NCBI GenBank assembly: GCA_019916065.1
Contig: CM034240.1
Span: forward strand, 42,729,180 to 42,793,179
Source: Vitellaria paradoxa
Lineage: Eukaryota; Streptophyta; Magnoliopsida; Ericales; Sapotaceae
Direction of reading: 5' to 3'
DNA: 64,000 nt
Shown in pieces: positions 21,761-33,805 of this stretch. Numbering within the stretch: position 1 is the first letter of the stretch; the number at the start of each line of letters is the position of its first letter. Below the pieces are notes generated by a model. The model was not told the origin of the DNA and made no database searches. It saw only the letters and a program-made list of their open reading frames with translations. A program made the translations under genes and the position numbers.

Positions 21761-23360
21761 CTAATCCATGGAATCAAAACTTGGAGCTAACCACCCCAAG
21801 TTCTCCCTGATCTTCATCGTTCTTTCTTCCTGTCCCTTTGAATCCCCCAAGGCCGTGGTGAAGGGGTAAATGTAGGTTACCTTTTTAGCCATGCACCTAA
21901 AAGCAACCACATCACCTTTTACCAAAAATTCTAGCACATCTTTACCGAACCCTCCATCAACCTCAGCTTGCAGATATTGGCCTGGGTTTGTTCCCATGAT
22001 CAGTAACGATATAGACAGATAATGTATTACTAGCCAATGCTCATACTAATACATTGTGAAACTAAATATGAGAAAAGGCAGTTTTCATGTGAATGAGGGC
22101 AAAATGGAAGAGAGAGAGAAGGGGGGGGGGGAGGGAATATGGGAAAGGTTAAAAGAGGCCTAAATTGACTACTGTTCAACATCACTTCCATTTGTTAACC
22201 ACCAGTTACCACAAGGCCAATTGCTTGAAGTTTATCAAAATTTTCAGGAGAACCATTTTTTTGGTGTTGCCTTCTTTGTGTAGCAATTCACATTTTTGAA
22301 TTTCATTTAAAAAAAAAAAAGCAATTGCTAATAACTAATCTAAATAACTGCCAATAACTGATGTTAATTATTTTTTTTTTATTTTTATAGGTAAAGTGAG
22401 AAAACTAATCTTAATTCATGAAAAAAGAAATATTAAAGGAGGGTAAGGGAGGAAAATTGAAGAATGAAAAGCATCGGAGAAAAACAGAAAAAGGGCATGG
22501 AAGAAAAGATTGAAGAGGGGAAGAATCAAGTGGTGGGGGGACTGAATAGGGAAGAATTCAAAGGTGGGGAGAAGAAGATACGCACTGCCTGTGTGCCTCA
22601 ACCCCTAGTATTGCATATGCAATTGTGATATATGTATGTAAATGGCTATATGCAAAATCAAGTGCAAGTACTTTGGTTTCAGCCTAATTACCATAAGGGG
22701 TATCTTCAAGGACCTGAATCTTTGCATTTTTCTGGGTTTCCAAAATAGCTTCCTGCAATTTCTGCAATACAAACACAAGAAAGCAAACCAATTTCAGATT
22801 TGCATAGAAAGTTAACCTCAAAAAAATAAAATAAAATAAGTCTACTACTAGACTAGACCTGAATGGCATTATCTGAACTATTTTCAGGAATTGTCCAGGG
22901 AAATGCAAATGAGGTCGATTTTGGATTTGTGGACACACAACCCGGGTTTATCGATGGACAAGGCCTGATTTTGCTGCAAGAACAGAGGCAGTGAAAACCA
23001 AAAACATTAGGACCCTAAATTAGCAAACTGATAAAGAGAATAAGAACCCATTAATTAATTGTGACTGAGATTCGGGAAATACCCATTTTCCAACCCGGTG
23101 GGAAGGTTCTTCGATTCCGAGAATGGAGTGGTAGGCAAAGAGGGTTGAGAGTTCAGCGAAGGAATTGCCAGAGACGGCAGAGGAGTGGAAAGGGACAAGG
23201 CAATGGATATGGAGAGTAGATTCCTTAGCAGAGAGGATGGCTTTGGGTATAATTCTTGAGGATTAGAGGGAGGGCTTAGAGGGTGACCAGAGTTTGTGAT
23301 GGTTGAAGAGTGCTTGAAGAATGGAGGGAGTAAAGAGAGAAGGTGAGCGCTGAAGCTCAT
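21761..23360 (-). CDS. Plastid-targeted DUF1499-family protein (thylakoid-lumen type), 4 exons, 227 aa
   Basis: Exons in coding order are 23360–23083, 22973–22859, 22761–22692 and 21981–21761. All introns are GT–AG and the joined length, 684 nt, is an exact frame with TAG at 21761–21763. Residues 1–45 are Ser/Pro-rich like a chloroplast transit peptide. Residues 46–65 are a hydrophobic segment (NLLSISIALSLSTPLPSLA) resembling a lumen-targeting signal with an A-x-A-like end. The mature part has the DUF1499 signature CPSINPGCVSTNP near 95–107 and, in exon 4, YLQAEVDGGFGKDVLEFLV and VAFRCMAKKVTY. DUF1499 has no established biochemical activity. Length and bipartite targeting resemble the plant 17.9-kDa thylakoid-lumen protein, but I name it only at family level. 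The gene looks intact. The intron between exons 3 and 4 is about 710 bp; a G-run (22122–22132) lies in it. Confidence 0.85.
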
Positions 23361-26300
23361 GTTTTGTTATCCCTTCAATTCTGCTCTGGCATGAGTTTGG
23401 GCTTGGAGATAGCGTTGCCTGAAAATACATTAATAAATAAGCAAATAAATGAAATGTGAAGACACATAGATAATCTCTGAAATAAATGTAAAATTTAAGT
23501 AAAACTTAGGTGCAAAATGAAATGTATCTAAATTAAAAAAAAAATGGTAAAATAATCTTTGGTTCTGTTTGGGATTAAAAAGTTGGATTTTTTTTTTAAC
23601 TAATCTTGTAGTAATTTTTTATATTAATTTTGTGTATTGGCCGCTTTGTCTTTGTCTTTCATAATAGATTAAAATACTGTATTTTATGTAAAAAGAAAAA
23701 AAATTAGTAGAATAATTATTTTATACCAAAATTGAAAAGTTAAAATGATTATAATCGACATAATATATTAAAATGATTATAATCGACATAATATATGGTA
23801 ATTATTAACCCATTTAGGTTGATTCTGTCTCAACTATTAAATAAGCTGATAGATTTTATCATTATTAATGTGATATTGTTTGAGTCCTCTTTGATGTATT
23901 TTTTCATGCCCTAACTGATATTATCTTACATACAAACGTAACTTAGCAATTGTTAATGAGGCGAGTTGGACCTGACCCATTCGAATCGTTTCTTTCTCAT
24001 TTAGGACAAGTCAATTTAGAAAAATCCGTCCTTACCTTTACCTGCTCCATTCATTCTTTTTAAAATCTTAGTAACGAGTGCTATTGGGGCAATCATTAAG
24101 AGTTCATAACAATATGGCACATAACTATTTTTATTTTGGCTCTAAGGAATAGGAATGGTTATATTGACCGATCTGTCCCAAAATTGATCCGTTACCCGAG
24201 TCGAATGAATCTAAGATTCGGATATTTTTTCAGAGATCAGATTGGATTTAGATTTGTTGTTTAAAAAAAAAAAACAGATACTAGATTATATATGGGGATA
24301 AGACTGCCTTTGCCCTGATTTGCTTCGAATCTGATATCTGATCCGAATGTGCCTTGATTTGCCCCGATCTGTTTCAATTGTTCTTAAAAATATCGGAACA
24401 AACTCGAATCATTTGAATTCATGATAATAACTTCACCATCATAACATGACGAATAACATTCATATTTATCATGCTTTCAAACTTATTGAACGTTACTATT
24501 TTTATCATTAAAATGAATATTGATAAATAAATTTAAAGTAAAAATTGTTATCATTTTGTATTAATTAGGGCATGTTTAAGAAAAAATTATAAATTTATTT
24601 TTTTTTTTTACTTTTGTGCAAATTGAAATTCAAAAGTTTAAATTTATTTCTTTCATACACAAAAATTAAGAAAACTTAAAAAGATAAATTTAAAATTTTA
24701 TAAGGTATATCATTTGAGACTTTATAAAATGATATAAATCTTTATAAAATTTAAATTTTTTTACTCATTACACGAATTATGAAATTATAACTTTTACAAA
24801 TTTATACCAATTTATATGATTTTAAGCACCCTATTTTGACTCGTAAACTCAATTGTTTTCAAGAAAATATCATATATAAATTTTAAAAAATAATTAAAAT
24901 ACTTTATTTGTCATTTTAGGGTAATGTTAGTACTTTTGCCTTTACCATTTCCACATCCATCAGGTTAAAAAAAAAAATACTCGAACCAAGAGAGTACCTA
25001 ATAGGTACTTTTAATCAGCTACTATTTCCTAACCTATCGAATAATCGAATGTCCATCGGGTAATCGGATATTCATATTCTTCAAATGTGAGGCAGTTATA
25101 TCAAGAATAATAATTAAAAATAAGGATTAAAAATTTTTTTGAATACAATAACTTTATAAGTAATTTTACATCTTCAAAGACAAAAAAAGAAAAAAAAAGA
25201 AAAAAAAAAGATTTGTGTTCATGTGCTTTGTTGCATCAAGGACCAAATTTTAAATTTAAAATAAATTATTTGCTATTAGAATTTTGAGTTATTTGTTATT
25301 AATTAAAGAGTGTTTGTTCTTCGAACACAATATATATAATTTACTATTCAAATTGATGGTATTATTTACATAAATTAGTATGTTCGATAATTTGAACGGA
25401 TCGAGTAATTTGTATTGGTAATCAGGTAATACCTACTGGATGCCCTATTATCAAGGTAATCAGGGTGGGTTCGATAATACTAGTAGGGTTTACTACATAT
25501 GCTGTCCCCGAACCCGGATGCGATGGGTAATTTTTTTAAAACAAAATTTTTGTACTTTTTCTTTTGGAAATTTTTGGACAGAATTTCTGCACAGTTTTAA
25601 TTTATTTTCTGCAGGGTTTTATTTCTGAATTTTTTCTGCACTGTTACAACATTCTCTATTTTTACTAAACAGTATACTTTTTCTTCAAACAATTTTGTGG
25701 ACTGCACATTTTCAATATTTTTCTCCTTTTTTTATTTTTAATTTTCACGTCAAACAGAATGACAAGAATTTTCCTTTCAATTGCTCTATTGGGTTCATAA
25801 ATTGGATGAGCAAAAAACAGGCAAATTCCAAGAGAATTTATTTTCTGTTTGGAAACTGTGAAGGAAAAGCGAATCGAAGTAGAAAAAATCAAATCACAAT
25901 GCTGAGTTTTAGATGTTTTTCCCACCTTTTGTTCTGGCAATCTTCTGCTTGGTAATTGACATGAGTGTAATTTGACTAGTTGCGTACTCTCTCGTATAAA
26001 AATTTGCTTACTAGCACTAGTTTCTCCCATTCACACTATTACAATTATACCTTTTTTTTTCCTTGTTACTCTGGATTAAAGATATGACCAAGGAATAAAA
26101 AAATAAAAAAAATTATTAATTTATGTAATTTTTAATACGTCATCAAGTAAAAATAAAAATTTTTAATAAATATTTATTCATTTCAATTTTATTTTTTAAC
26201 CTAATAAAAATAAAATAATTATTTTTTATTTCATTTTACATTCTTATCGTAATTTCTTCACTTTTCTTTTCAATCTACCAATCTATATTTCAATCATACT

Positions 26301-26514
26301 GAATGAAATTTAATAATGCGTAGGAAAACCATATATAAAATTTGGGCACAAAACGTATACATATATATACACGAAGCAATCATAAATTTCATAATATTCC
26401 TTTCAAACAAAGCACCCAGAACCATTTTGCATACATATATAAGTAAACATATAAATTACTAAAAAAAAAAAGTAAACATATATATATATATATATTAAAG
26501 CAAATCATAGGTAG
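23361..26514. other. Intergenic interval between the DUF1499 and RLP loci
   Basis: No gene is supported. A 29-bp direct duplication (AAAATGATTATAATCGACAT…) lies at 23743–23797. Scattered CCCGA/TCGGGTAAT words at 24150–24370, 24960–25080 and 25400–25530 suggest a decayed TIR-type repeat, but I cannot fix its ends. An A/G tract lies at 25181–25211. The 25665–26030 and 25695–25955 ORFs overlap each other on opposite strands and look random. Confidence 0.5.
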
Positions 26515-28733
26515 CTAATTATACCACAGAAAGCCTAGTTTGTGAAGAGCATCAACAACAAAATAATAAGACGAATATAGACCCTCCTCAATCAGATAAA
26601 ACCACCTTCGTCGCCAGTAGGGATTGATGCAAAGAACAGCAGCAAATCCAAGCAAGAAAACCAAGTAAGTTGACACAAAACTTGCAGAGAAAATCTGTGG
26701 ATCGATGTCATACCATTTTCCTTCCTCGTCATGAGTTTCATCCGAGGATGCTCTTGATGAGTCAATCAAGGAGGAGCCTGCACAATTTTTCTCCAACGGT
26801 GGTCCACAAAGAAATGGATTCCCCTCATAACTGCTCGCTTCGAAGGTCCCAAATTGTGCTTTCCTGTCTGGTAGCCTACCGGATAAATTGTTGCGGGTCA
26901 CAGTGAACACGGACAGGAAATTGAGATCGGTCAGTTCCGCTGGGATATCTCCACTCAAGCTGTTGTAAGAGAGATCCAAACTCTCCACCTGGGTGAGGTT
27001 TGAGAGAGTTTTCGGAATGGGCCCAGTCAAGTAATTGTGAGACAAGTTCAATGCATGAATGCCACTCAAATTCCCTAATTCAAGAGGTATTTTACCAGAT
27101 AGTTTGTTACATGACAAATCCAATCCGGACATGAAATCAAGGATGCTGCCCTTGTAAGAGTTGGTCTTACTTTTTGTAACAAACTCAATTTCGTCTTCTG
27201 TATAATCGACCTGAGACAAGAGATCAAAATACTCAGCACCTACGTCAATTCCATGTATCCGGGAAGAAAGGGCCCTACTTCCAGTGAACAGCTTGAAGGC
27301 ACCAACCGTAGTCTCGATTTTCCCAAATGCAATATTACTGAAACAACTAGGAATAGATCCAGTAAAGGAATTATAGGAGAGATCCATCAAACTTATCTTA
27401 TTCAGTCTACAAAATTGGTTTGGAATTAAACCACTCAATTGGTTTCCTCTTAACAAGAGAATCCTTAGCTCAGAACCTGCCGTAATAAAATCTGGAATGG
27501 TGACAAAAAGGTTATTATCTCTGATATCCAGTGTCAAAAGAGAAGACGAATTAAGAAGTGCTTTTGGAATCAAACCTGTGAACCTATTACCTTGCAAATG
27601 CAAATGGCTTGGGTAACCACGATTTGGGTCCGAGCAAAAATCAAGCGATCCTGAAAATGAATTATAGGACACGTCCATAAATAGACCCGGAACCAGTGCA
27701 CATGGGAACTTTCCATTGAATGAGTTGTTTCGCAAGTTCAGTACTTGCAATCCTTTCAAGTTATCTACTAAAATCATACATGACATCTGATTGTCGCTGA
27801 TATCCAGAAATTCCAGACTAGTCAATTTGGTGGCCACAATTGTCAGAGAGCCTGTGAACTTATTATTGTTCAAACCCAAATATGATATACTTGTCAAGTT
27901 GAAGTCAGCAGGAAGCATTGGTCCGTTAAAAAGGTTGTTTGATAATATTAAAATTTCTAAATTTTTGCAATTTCTAACCAATTAATTTGGTACTTCCCCT
28001 GAAAGATCATTAGTTGATAAATCCAAAAGCTGCAACTTACTCATTTGACCGAACGAGGATGGGATACCACCTTCAAAAGCATTGCAAGAAAAGTTTATAT
28101 ACACAACATAAGGAAGCATCTCTCCCAAATTGGCTTGAATTTGTCCGCTCAAGTGATTGTCTGAGACATCCATCGAAAAACAATGTATATTGGGGTATGA
28201 CGGCAGACGAAACATACCAACAAAATAGTTTCCCCTTAGGCTAAAGAATTCTAGTCCTGTATTGTTTACAAGTAACCAGTTTGGGAACAAACCGTTCAAT
28301 TTATTTTGGGAGAGATCCACAATTCTCAGATTGTGCTGCTGAAGGAGAAATTTCGGAATTTGGCCGGAGGCGCTATTCAGGTTACAGTTTGGTAGCACTA
28401 ATACTTTCAGCTGAAACCGGGGAAGCCAACTCGTATATTCAGTTTCTACTTCAAATTTCACATTATCATTTATAATTGCAACCATCTCAAGCTTAGAGTG
28501 GTTTGCAAATGAGCTGAATGAGAACAAACCCTCAAAACGATTATGACTAAGATCAATGTACTCTAGGGAATTGAGGCTGCTCAGCAGAGATGAGGAAAGG
28601 TTCCCTGTGAATAGGTTCTGAGAAAGATCAAACGACCTAAGAGATCTCAAATTGCTCAGGCATGGGGGAAGCGTCCCTTCAAAGGAGTTCTGACTGAGAT
28701 CTAACTCTTCAAGTTCCTTCAGTTCACACAAAC
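26515..28733 (-). CDS. RLP last exon: C-terminal LRRs, transmembrane helix and tail, with one in-frame stop
   Basis: The splice acceptor TTTTGCAG lies at 28741–28734. The translation begins with CELKELEELDLSQNSFEGTL and runs through many LxxLxxLxLSxNxFxGxIP repeats. The RLP C3-F region (SGLDLSCNKLSGKIPLELGN), the typical LCGPPLEKNC cap, acidic DETHDEEGKW and a membrane span follow, with TAG just after WYN. The only lesion in about 740 codons is TAA at 27984–27982, consistent with CAA→TAA. The rest of the frame is open, so the nonsense change looks recent. Confidence 0.88.
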
Positions 28734-29004
28734 CTGCAAAAGCAATAAACTTAACGAATTATGCAATGTTCATTTTTAATTTTCCAGCCCATAAGTTTAC
28801 ATAATTGCTTGCTCATTTCCAGAAACATTAATAAGTTCATAATATGCTAGTTCAATTTACATAATGTTGACAAATATAAAATATAGAAATTTAGAAATTA
28901 TAATTAAGAAATCATTTTCCTTTTCATTATAAGTTTTCTTATTATTTCTTATTCCTATTCTAATTTAGTTTCCTATTCCTATTTTGATTCTATATTGGCA
29001 CCTC

Positions 29005-29013
29005 TATAAATAG
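29005..29013 (+). promoter_or_regulatory. TATA box in LTR1 of the small LTR element
   Basis: TATAAATAG lies in LTR1, repeated at the same place in LTR2 (29931–29939). Both point opposite to the host RLP gene, so an active promoter here would give antisense RLP transcripts. Confidence 0.55.
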
Positions 29014-29439
29014 GATTGATATTCTATTATATTTAATACACAGTTTAATGCACAATTTAATATAGAGTTTTAATATACAGAATTTTCGCAGTTTTCTTTT
29101 ATTTATTTTTATTTTCTTAACATTGTATCAGAGATCATGGTTTTTTATCTTGGGTAGTTTAAGCACCCAACGGTCTCATTTTTGGCTGTCGGTGCTACTC
29201 TTCCTGTCGTCACCGTCACCTCTGCTACTGCTTTACCCAATTTCATAGTACCTTTATTTTCATGTCTAGTTTTTTAGAAATTTTTAAATTTCAAGTTTCT
29301 CTTTTGGAGATATTTCTTGCTATATCAATTTTTCTATTGAAGATCCCAATCACTCTATTGGAGACATGCACAAGCTATCTTGTGGTTTTGACTTTGTGTA
29401 TCTTATCCATTCAACATGTTTCCCCTTAATCTACATTTG

Positions 29440-29660
29440 TGACCTCAAGGAGTGTTAGTAGATTTGAGCTCGTGATCTACATTTGTGACTTGTTAGTAGA
29501 TTTTGGCTCGTGACCTTCGTTTGTGACTTCGAGGCGTGTTAGTAGATTTGAGCTCGTGATCTACGTTTTTGACTTATTAGTAAATTTGGGCTCCTGATCT
29601 AAATTTGTGACCTCGAGACGTGTTAGTAGATTTGGGCTCGTGATCTTACGGCGTCTAACC
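29440..29660 (+). repeat. Imperfect tandem repeats inside the small LTR element
   Basis: About four units of roughly 45–65 bp are present, with the pattern GTTAGTAGATTTGAGCTCGTGATCTACATTTGTGACCTCGAGGCGT. Copies start near 29453, 29490, 29539, 29577 and 29620. The repeats replace the usual coding interior. Confidence 0.65.
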
Positions 29661-30074
29661 AAAGCTATGTTTGTGACCTCTCAAAGTGTGTAACCTGCGC
29701 GAAATGATAGGGATGTGTTGACTAGTTTCCAATTCTTAGTCTCCAAACTCAAGTTGGCCTTTAATTTCCCATCTTGAGTTTGAGGGAGAGTGTTGACATA
29801 TATAAAATATAGAAATTTAGAAATTATAATTAGGAAATCCTTTTTCTTTTCATTATAGGTTTTCTTATTATTTTCTATTCCTATTCTAATTTAGTTTCCT
29901 ATTCTTATTTTGATTCTACATTGGCACCTCTATAAATAGGGTCGCTATTCTATTATATTCAATACATAATTTAATATACAGTTTTAATATATAGAATTTT
30001 CCCAGTTTCCTTTTATTTCTTTTTATTTTCTAAACACATAAAAGCCAAAGTAGGTCTTTTTACACAACTTATAC

Positions 30075-30221
30075 CTTGAATTGGTAAGGAACCATTAAGG
30101 TTATTCCTAGCCAAAGAAAGAACTTCCAGAGAAGATAATGCCTGAATGGAAGGAGGAATATTACCAGAGAATTCATTGTCACTAATATCTAAAATCTTTA
30201 GATGGCGAAAGGATGCCAAAC
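30075..30221 (-). CDS. RLP internal LRR exon
   Basis: 147 nt, with acceptor TTGGCAG|G and donor AAG|GTATAA. It encodes GLASFRHLKILDISDNEFSG and two LRRs, ending NNLNGSLPIQG. Phase 1 at both ends matches its neighbours, so splicing keeps the frame. The next intron (30074–28734) is mostly the small LTR element. Confidence 0.8.
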
Positions 30222-30313
30222 CTGCCAAAAGAAAAAACAAAGGCAATTTGTGTCGAGAATTTTTGGAATAATTAACATCAACTCAAAAGCAATATATATC
30301 ACAAATTTCTTGC

Positions 30314-30391
30314 CTTCCATTGGAAGCATTCCATTTAGCAAATTCCCTTGGAGATCGAGGGCCTTCAAACTGCTGAAATTGTAAGTAAGTT
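30314..30391 (-). CDS. RLP internal LRR exon with a GC donor
   Basis: 78 nt encoding ELTYNFSSLKALDLQGNLLN and GMLPMEG. The acceptor is GTTACAG. The phase-consistent donor is GAAG|GCAAGA, so the following intron would be of the rare but functional GC–AG class. No in-phase GT donor fits the LRR spacing better. Confidence 0.7.
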
Positions 30392-30701
30392 CTGTAACCA
30401 AAGTAAAGAGACACAAAAGAGAGATAAATCGAAATAGTTCGATGCAGCAATCATCAATCTATGAGCACCTAATTAGTTAGTGTAATGTCAGTTAAAAATG
30501 TGATTTTTAAGAATTTGATGTCAATCATAGATCTAGAGAAATGTTGAATATAATGAAACTTTTTTACTAGCTTTTTAAGCTCACATGCAACCCTAAAAAT
30601 TAATTTTCTGATTGTTTTAAAAGCCTTGCCAACATATAAATGAAGTATAATATAATAAGTAGATTTTGTAATTAGAATTTTAGAAATTGGAAATCACATA
30701 C

Positions 30702-30857
30702 CTTGGTTTGAAATTGATCCTTCCATAATATTGTTACCCAAGGAAAAAAATTTAAGAGATGAGAGAACACCCAAAATTTTTAAGGTGTCCTTGTCGAAAC
30801 TATTAAAACTCAGATCCATGTGCCTCAACTTGTTGAACTTAGATAGTAGTTTAAGAT
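30702..30857 (-). CDS. RLP internal LRR exon
   Basis: 156 nt with acceptor TATTCAG and donor CCAAG|GTATGT. It encodes DLKLLSKFNKLRHMDLSFNS and a second LRR ending NIMEGSISNQ. Phase 1 at its 3' end joins to the next exon as Glu. Confidence 0.8.
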
Positions 30858-31129
30858 CTGAATACATAATTAACCATAATCAATTGTCATTCAAAGTCAA
30901 TTCCTATGATCATAATAGTGATAAACGGAGGGGATATTGTTGTTGTTAGCACTTATCATGGGAAATCCGATTTAAAATAGTAAACTTTTTTCAAGAGCTA
31001 GATTAAATGAAATTATAATTAAAGCTAAGAAAACACATTTTTGTATGTTTTTCATTTACATAATTGCCAATATAATAATTTTAAAGTATTTGTTATTGCA
31101 TGATAATAGTTTATTATATAGGTCTCATC

Positions 31130-31200
31130 AACAAAGAGCAAATTAAACCTTTAAAATCACTGGATGCGGGAGAAATGCCAAACCTTTCTAAAGAAATAAC
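31130..31200 (-). pseudogene. Relic of a duplicated RLP exon
   Basis: TTAGAAAG|GTTTGGCATTTCTCCCGCATCC (minus strand, exon edge at 31183) resembles the exon edge GGCAG|GTTTGGCATCCTTTCGCC at 30221, and the flanking intron (AATTGGTGCAAAG versus AATTTGTGTCGAG) is also similar. It has lost the LRR frame, so it is a decayed copy. Confidence 0.45.
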
Positions 31201-33028
31201 AAACCTAATTGGTGCAAAGATTATAGTTTATAAAAATAATAAAGCTTGCAAATCATCAACCTTGAGAATTTAGTTTATAAAAATAATAAATATTAATTTT
31301 AGAATTTCAAACTATATGTCTCACAACTGTTTTTTAATATTCAATACTTATCTACCATTTCCTTAATTTTAATAACCTATTTAGGGTTATTGGTACAGTT
31401 TATCCATTTTGTACTTTACATTTCTCTACTCTATAATATGTTTCTTAGTTTTCATATAATTTTACATGCTATAAGCGTGAGTTTAAAAAAAATAAAATAA
31501 CAATTATTTACTCACTTATCAAAAAAATTTAGAAATATAAAAAAAATCAAACAAGGCATTATAAAAATAAAAAATTATTATAAAAATTAAATTATATTGA
31601 CAATTTATATTTCTAGATTTTTGATAAACAACCAAATGATTACTACCTAAATTTTTGAAAACTTTCAACTATGGCACAAGTGTGTTACTTTACTATAATA
31701 AAATTAAGAATATTCTGATTATTTGCCCTATTTGAATTTATTTTTTTAAATATTTTTTACTAAAAAATTTAAAATATATTAACGAGTTGCATTTTTAGAT
31801 TATTTTATATGTGGTCAAATTAAAATTTTAAATATATTAATAAGTTGTTTTTTAGACATTCTAGTCATTTGAATGACATTAAAGAAAAATATAATAAAAA
31901 CTAAAAAGTGGAAGTGCAAAAGTTAATTGGTTGAGTGCGGATATCGCCTACCATTAATCTATATATATTTATATAAGTATTATTAAAGGGTGAGTCTATT
32001 TACACTCCACTAATTCCCATTACTAAAATCGTGTATTATACCTTATTTTCTCATTCTTTTGGATTCAATATGGTATTCTTTTTTGTTATTTCGTCACATA
32101 CGTATTTTTTATAAATTTTTGAATAAATTTTTTTACCTCATTCTTTAAAATTCCGCGTGACATGCCTTCAAAATCTGAAAATCATTACAAGTCCAAAAGT
32201 TTAAAAAATTAAAAGTTTGAAACCTTTAATTTTTTGGGCAAATATAAACTTTAAAAATAATAATATTAATAACAAATCTTGAAAATTGAAACTTATCAAT
32301 ATATTTTAGGTAACAAAATTTGAGTTTAAAAATTCATTCACAAGTCTTTCACAAATATATATTAATTTAAAGAGACAACATGTTTGGACTCACTCCTTCA
32401 ATATTATTTATATATTTCAAATAAATAATTTTAAGTTATAATCGGTCAACTTACCATCAAGCTAAAGAATAATGTATGATTACAAATGATAAGAATAATT
32501 TTAGTTTGAGTTACTTTGATAAATTATCAAAAAATTACATTGATGCAGTTAAGAATAATAATATTTTAATTCAAGTCACTTTTACAAAATGAATCAAGAT
32601 TTAAAAAAGAAAAAAAATAGCAGAAGTGTATATTGAAATTAACATATGTTTTGAAATAAAATTAACACAATTCCTTAACACTTAACACTTATATAGAAGT
32701 CCGAATTTAATTAACTCTATCTGTTTATTGAAACTGATCTGAAAAAAAAAATATAAATATAATAAAATAATTTATTAATAATTTTTTGAAAATTTATTAG
32801 AATATTTTGTAGTATATTTAAAAGATATTTGTTTATTAATGTAAAATGTTACATAATTTTGTATATTGCCCATGTTAATACTAGTAAATAAATATAATTT
32901 TTGTAAGTTCCATCTTCTCAGAAAATATTAAAATTAAATTATTGAAACAAAAATATAATTTATATCATTAAAAAAATATATATGTACAGAGGTAAAATTA
33001 AAATGCGGATTCCAATAGATAAACATAC

Positions 33029-33140
33029 AGCGTGCAAGAAAATATGCAGTCAAAAAATTGTGACTTAAATTCAATGTCTTTAAGTGAAGAAAAGCAACCA
33101 AAGATTGAAAAATCAGGTGAAAGTTGACAATTTTTCATTC
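33029..33140 (-). pseudogene. RLP second exon, copy A, frameshifted
   Basis: Acceptor TTTTTGCAG and donor GCT|GTATGT bound a segment that reads as LRR only in one frame (FLHLKTLNLSHNFLTAYFLA). That frame is not continuous with the exon-1 phase: the in-phase frame is open but not LRR-like. This suggests a small indel near the middle. The matching exon of copy B is at 36466–36580. Confidence 0.55.
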
Positions 33141-33444
33141 CTGCAAAAATGGAGAGAAAGAATTAAGAATTTGAGGGTGCTATATATATATTTATATATA
33201 TTACCTTATTATTTTTCACTTGATTCCAATTGACGGAAAATTAATCCTTAATTATAATCAATCTCATAATTAAGTCAAAGAAGGATCAAAGGCGAACAAA
33301 ATGGGAATATGAAAAATAATTTAATAGTATTTCCCATAATATATTCCATCAGGAGAGAAACCTTCATTCTTAATGATTTTAGGGTTTTTTTATTTTCTAT
33401 CTTCTAACCTTGGAACCAGATGAAATCTCTCTCTCTCTCTCTCT

Positions 33445-33805
33445 CTAAAGAGAACAAAAGACGGACACATTTAAAGAGCAATAGCTCGCACGGTATTCTT
33501 CTGAAATTCTAGTCACATTATCGAGAGAGAGCACCGTCACGTGGCCCGTGGTGCGGTCGCACCCGACTCTCTCCCAACGACAGCAGTCGATGCTCTCTGG
33601 GTGGTCAACCCAGGTAGGAAGGAGAGGGTCTCCGTCAACGGGAAGACGAGGGCAATTGGAAATCAGAAACTCTTGTGTGAGTCGCAAAAGAGCCATCCTC
33701 TCCTCCTCAAAGCAACTATTGTATCCTCTCACTAATTGAGTCACTAAAACTATCACCACCGCCACCAACAAACCTAACTTACTTCCCTATAGAAATCCTC
33801 CCCAT
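33445..33805 (-). pseudogene. RLP exon 1, copy A, damaged
   Basis: The ATG at 33805 is followed by MGRISIGK and then a stop. A 4-bp insertion (AAGT repeated) relative to copy B shifts the signal-peptide frame. The remaining frame still encodes RGYNSCFEEERMALLRLTQE, SIDCCRWERVGCDRTTGHV and LDNVTRISEE. Its 3' end, corresponding to copy B's KELRSLNLSFNNFEG, is gone and replaced by a (CT)n/(GA)n run at 33427–33446. It has neither a usable start nor a splice donor. Confidence 0.8.

Larger units (their letters stand above)
28865..30036 (+). mobile_element. Small non-coding LTR retrotransposon (TRIM-like), 1172 bp, in an RLP intron
   Basis: Two LTRs lie at 28865–29122 (258 bp) and 29791–30036 (246 bp), both TGTTGACA…AACA and clearly homologous. 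After LTR1 comes TTGTATCAGAGATC, a primer-binding site for tRNA-Met. Before LTR2 is a polypurine tract, TGAGGGAGAG (29781–29790). Perfect 5-bp target duplications CATAA lie at 28860–28864 and 30037–30041. The interior is only about 668 bp, has no gag or pol, and contains imperfect tandem repeats. This fits a TRIM or an internally deleted copia element mobilised in trans. It sits 33 bp inside the intron from the splice donor of the exon ending at 30075. Confidence 0.9.

Noticed and set aside
25665..26030. 121-codon minus-strand ORF as a gene
   Set aside because: Another ORF overlaps it on the opposite strand. The composition is random-looking and I recognise no family.
26515..28733. LRR receptor kinase
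   Set aside because: There is no kinase domain after the membrane helix, only a short tail. It is a receptor-like protein.
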